From: Janibacter melonis
Lineage (GTDB): Bacteria > Actinomycetota > Actinomycetes > Actinomycetales > Dermatophilaceae
Reading direction: 5' to 3'
Assembly: GCF_020567375.1 (NCBI RefSeq)
Contig: NZ_JAJBZM010000001.1
Location: forward strand, 727,935-791,934
Length of the DNA stretch: 64,000 nt
Each line of letters starts with the position of its first letter. The stretch's first letter is position 1. Below the pieces are notes generated by a model. It did not search any database. It saw nothing but the letters and a program-made list of their open reading frames with translations, and was not told the origin of the DNA. The position numbers and the translations under genes are program-made. Below are positions 63,035-64,000 of this stretch, piece after piece.

Positions 63035-64000
63035 TCAGCCAGCGAGGTGACCGAAGTCGGCCTCGAGCTGCGCCCACGGACCGCTGGCCTCGACCCGCCC
63101 GTCGGCGAGCACGACGACCCGGTCGGCCTGAGCGAGCGCCGCCCGCTTCGAGGTCGCGCCGACGACGGTGACCGAGCGCTCACGCAGCGAGCGCCACAGC
63201 TCGACCTCGGTCGTCGCGTCGAGCGCGCTCGAGACGTCGTCGGCGAGCAGCAGCTCGGTGTCGGCCGCGAGCGCGCGGGCCAGCGCGAGGCGCTGGACCT
63301 GCCCGCCGGACAGCCGGACCCCTCGGTGCCCGACGGCGGCGTGGGGCCCGCCGGCGGTCGCGACGTCCGGGCCGAGACGCGCCGCCTGCACCGGCGCCTC
63401 GAAGAGCCGCTCGTAGCCCAGCTGGACGTTGTCGGCGAAGGTGCCCGACACCACCCGGGGCACCTGCGCGACATAGGCCACCTGGCCCGGTCGCAGGAAG
63501 ACCTCGGGGTCGTCGACCTCGTGGCCGTTCCAGTGCAGGCCGCCGCGGTGGTCGACGAGACCCGCGAGCGCGCGCAGCAGACTCGACTTGCCGGAGCCGA
63601 CCTGGCCGAGGAGGAGCACGAGCTCGCCGGCCCCCACCGAGAGGTCGACGTCCTCGACGCCGACGGTGCCGTCTTCGTGCACCGCCGTCATCCCGACGAG
63701 CGAGAGCCGGCGCAGCGGCACCCGGTCGACCTCCGGCGGCGCGGGCGCCGCACCGGTGACGAGGTCGACCCCCGGCGCCGTGTCCATGAGATCGGCCCCG
63801 CCGGCCAGGCGGCTGGTCACCTGCTGCCAGGCGCGGGTGCCCGGGGCCTCGGTGACGACCGCGCCCGCGACCCGGCCGAACCAGTCGAAGCCGCCGACCG
63901 CGCCGACGAGGAGCAGGGCGGTGGCCAGCCCCCACCAGCCCCAGAGCACGCCCGCCCAGGTGACGACGAGACCGGCCTGGACCATGAGCATCGGGACGCC
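63035..64000 (-). CDS. ABC exporter subunit with a degenerate nucleotide-binding domain (5' end outside the window)
   Basis: The C-terminal ~320 residues of an ABC transporter with membrane part and NBD fused; the reading frame runs off the end of the window. Walker A GQVGSGKSS and signature LSGGQVQRLALARAL are normal. The Walker B glutamate is Asp (ELLLADDVSSALD), and where the H-loop His is expected the text is VGATSKRAALAQADR without His. This is the pattern of the non-hydrolysing site of heterodimeric exporters. Its partner would be on the far side of the window boundary (inference). Confidence 0.8.
   Translation of the reverse strand, partial: GVPMLMVQAGLVVTWAGVLWGWWGLATALLLVGAVGGFDWFGRVAGAVVTEAPGTRAWQQVTSRLAGGADLMDTAPGVDLVTGAAPAPPEVDRVPLRRLSLVGMTAVHEDGTVGVEDVDLSVGAGELVLLLGQVGSGKSSLLRALAGLVDHRGGLHWNGHEVDDPEVFLRPGQVAYVAQVPRVVSGTFADNVQLGYERLFEAPVQAARLGPDVATAGGPHAAVGHRGVRLSGGQVQRLALARALAADTELLLADDVSSALDATTEVELWRSLRERSVTVVGATSKRAALAQADRVVVLADGRVEASGPWAQLEADFGHLAG

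Overview
This window is chromosomal DNA from a very GC-rich (about 70 % by eye) Gram-positive actinobacterium. GTG starts are common, ATGA/GTGA/TGATG gene overlaps are frequent, and no CRISPR array, insertion sequence, phage gene or tRNA/rRNA gene was seen. The order of the housekeeping genes (rpsB-tsf, pyrH-frr-cdsA-rlmN, xerC-dprA-comM-yraN-DUF2469-rnhB-lepB-lepB-rplS-trmD-rimM, khpA-rpsP, ffh-glnD-glnB-amtB-ftsY) is the usual actinobacterial one. Together with the small intergenic repeats, it suggests a Micrococcales organism of the Intrasporangiaceae kind (inference).

Region 1 (183-14596, perhaps to 15693) is a polyamine-uptake and putrescine-catabolism locus. A nine-gene minus-strand operon encodes a gamma-aminobutyraldehyde dehydrogenase (patD), a spermidine/putrescine ABC importer (potD-A-B-C), a saccharopine-dehydrogenase-like enzyme, a nitrilase-family amidase, a YtcJ-type amidohydrolase and a PuuP-type permease. 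Divergent from it are an Lrp/AsnC regulator, a class III aminotransferase, a GlyOx/PuuB-like FAD oxidoreductase and an ion-transporter-superfamily permease. The expected flow is import, deamination by the aminotransferase (or oxidase), aldehyde oxidation by PatD, then GABA. The role of three of the enzymes is open.

Region 2 (15751-19848) holds small plus-strand accessory genes: membrane protein, NAD-dependent epimerase, RibD-like reductase, GNAT and LOG-family protein.

Region 3 (19979-63005) is the conserved minus-strand translation, secretion and nitrogen backbone: rlmN, cdsA, frr, pyrH, tsf, rpsB; xerC, dprA, comM, yraN, DUF2469, rnhB, two lepB, rplS, trmD (fused to a GNAT domain), rimM; khpA, rpsP; ffh, glnD, glnB, amtB; ftsY. 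It is interrupted by islets: a TetR regulator and a monooxygenase-like protein; a livKMHFG branched-chain-type ABC operon with a divergent PucR regulator and aminotransferase; an M23 protein; a SpoIID/VCBS secreted protein; PaiB/Rrf2/TauE; an amidohydrolase, M18 aminopeptidase and alpha/beta hydrolase; and a DCC protein plus a DUF4333-like protein. The window ends inside an ABC exporter with a degenerate nucleotide-binding domain.

Several intergenic hairpins share a CGAAGGGGG/CCCCCTTCG stem base, two families of small inverted-repeat elements recur, and the octamer CGAAGGGG is strikingly frequent across the window, in genes as well as between them.
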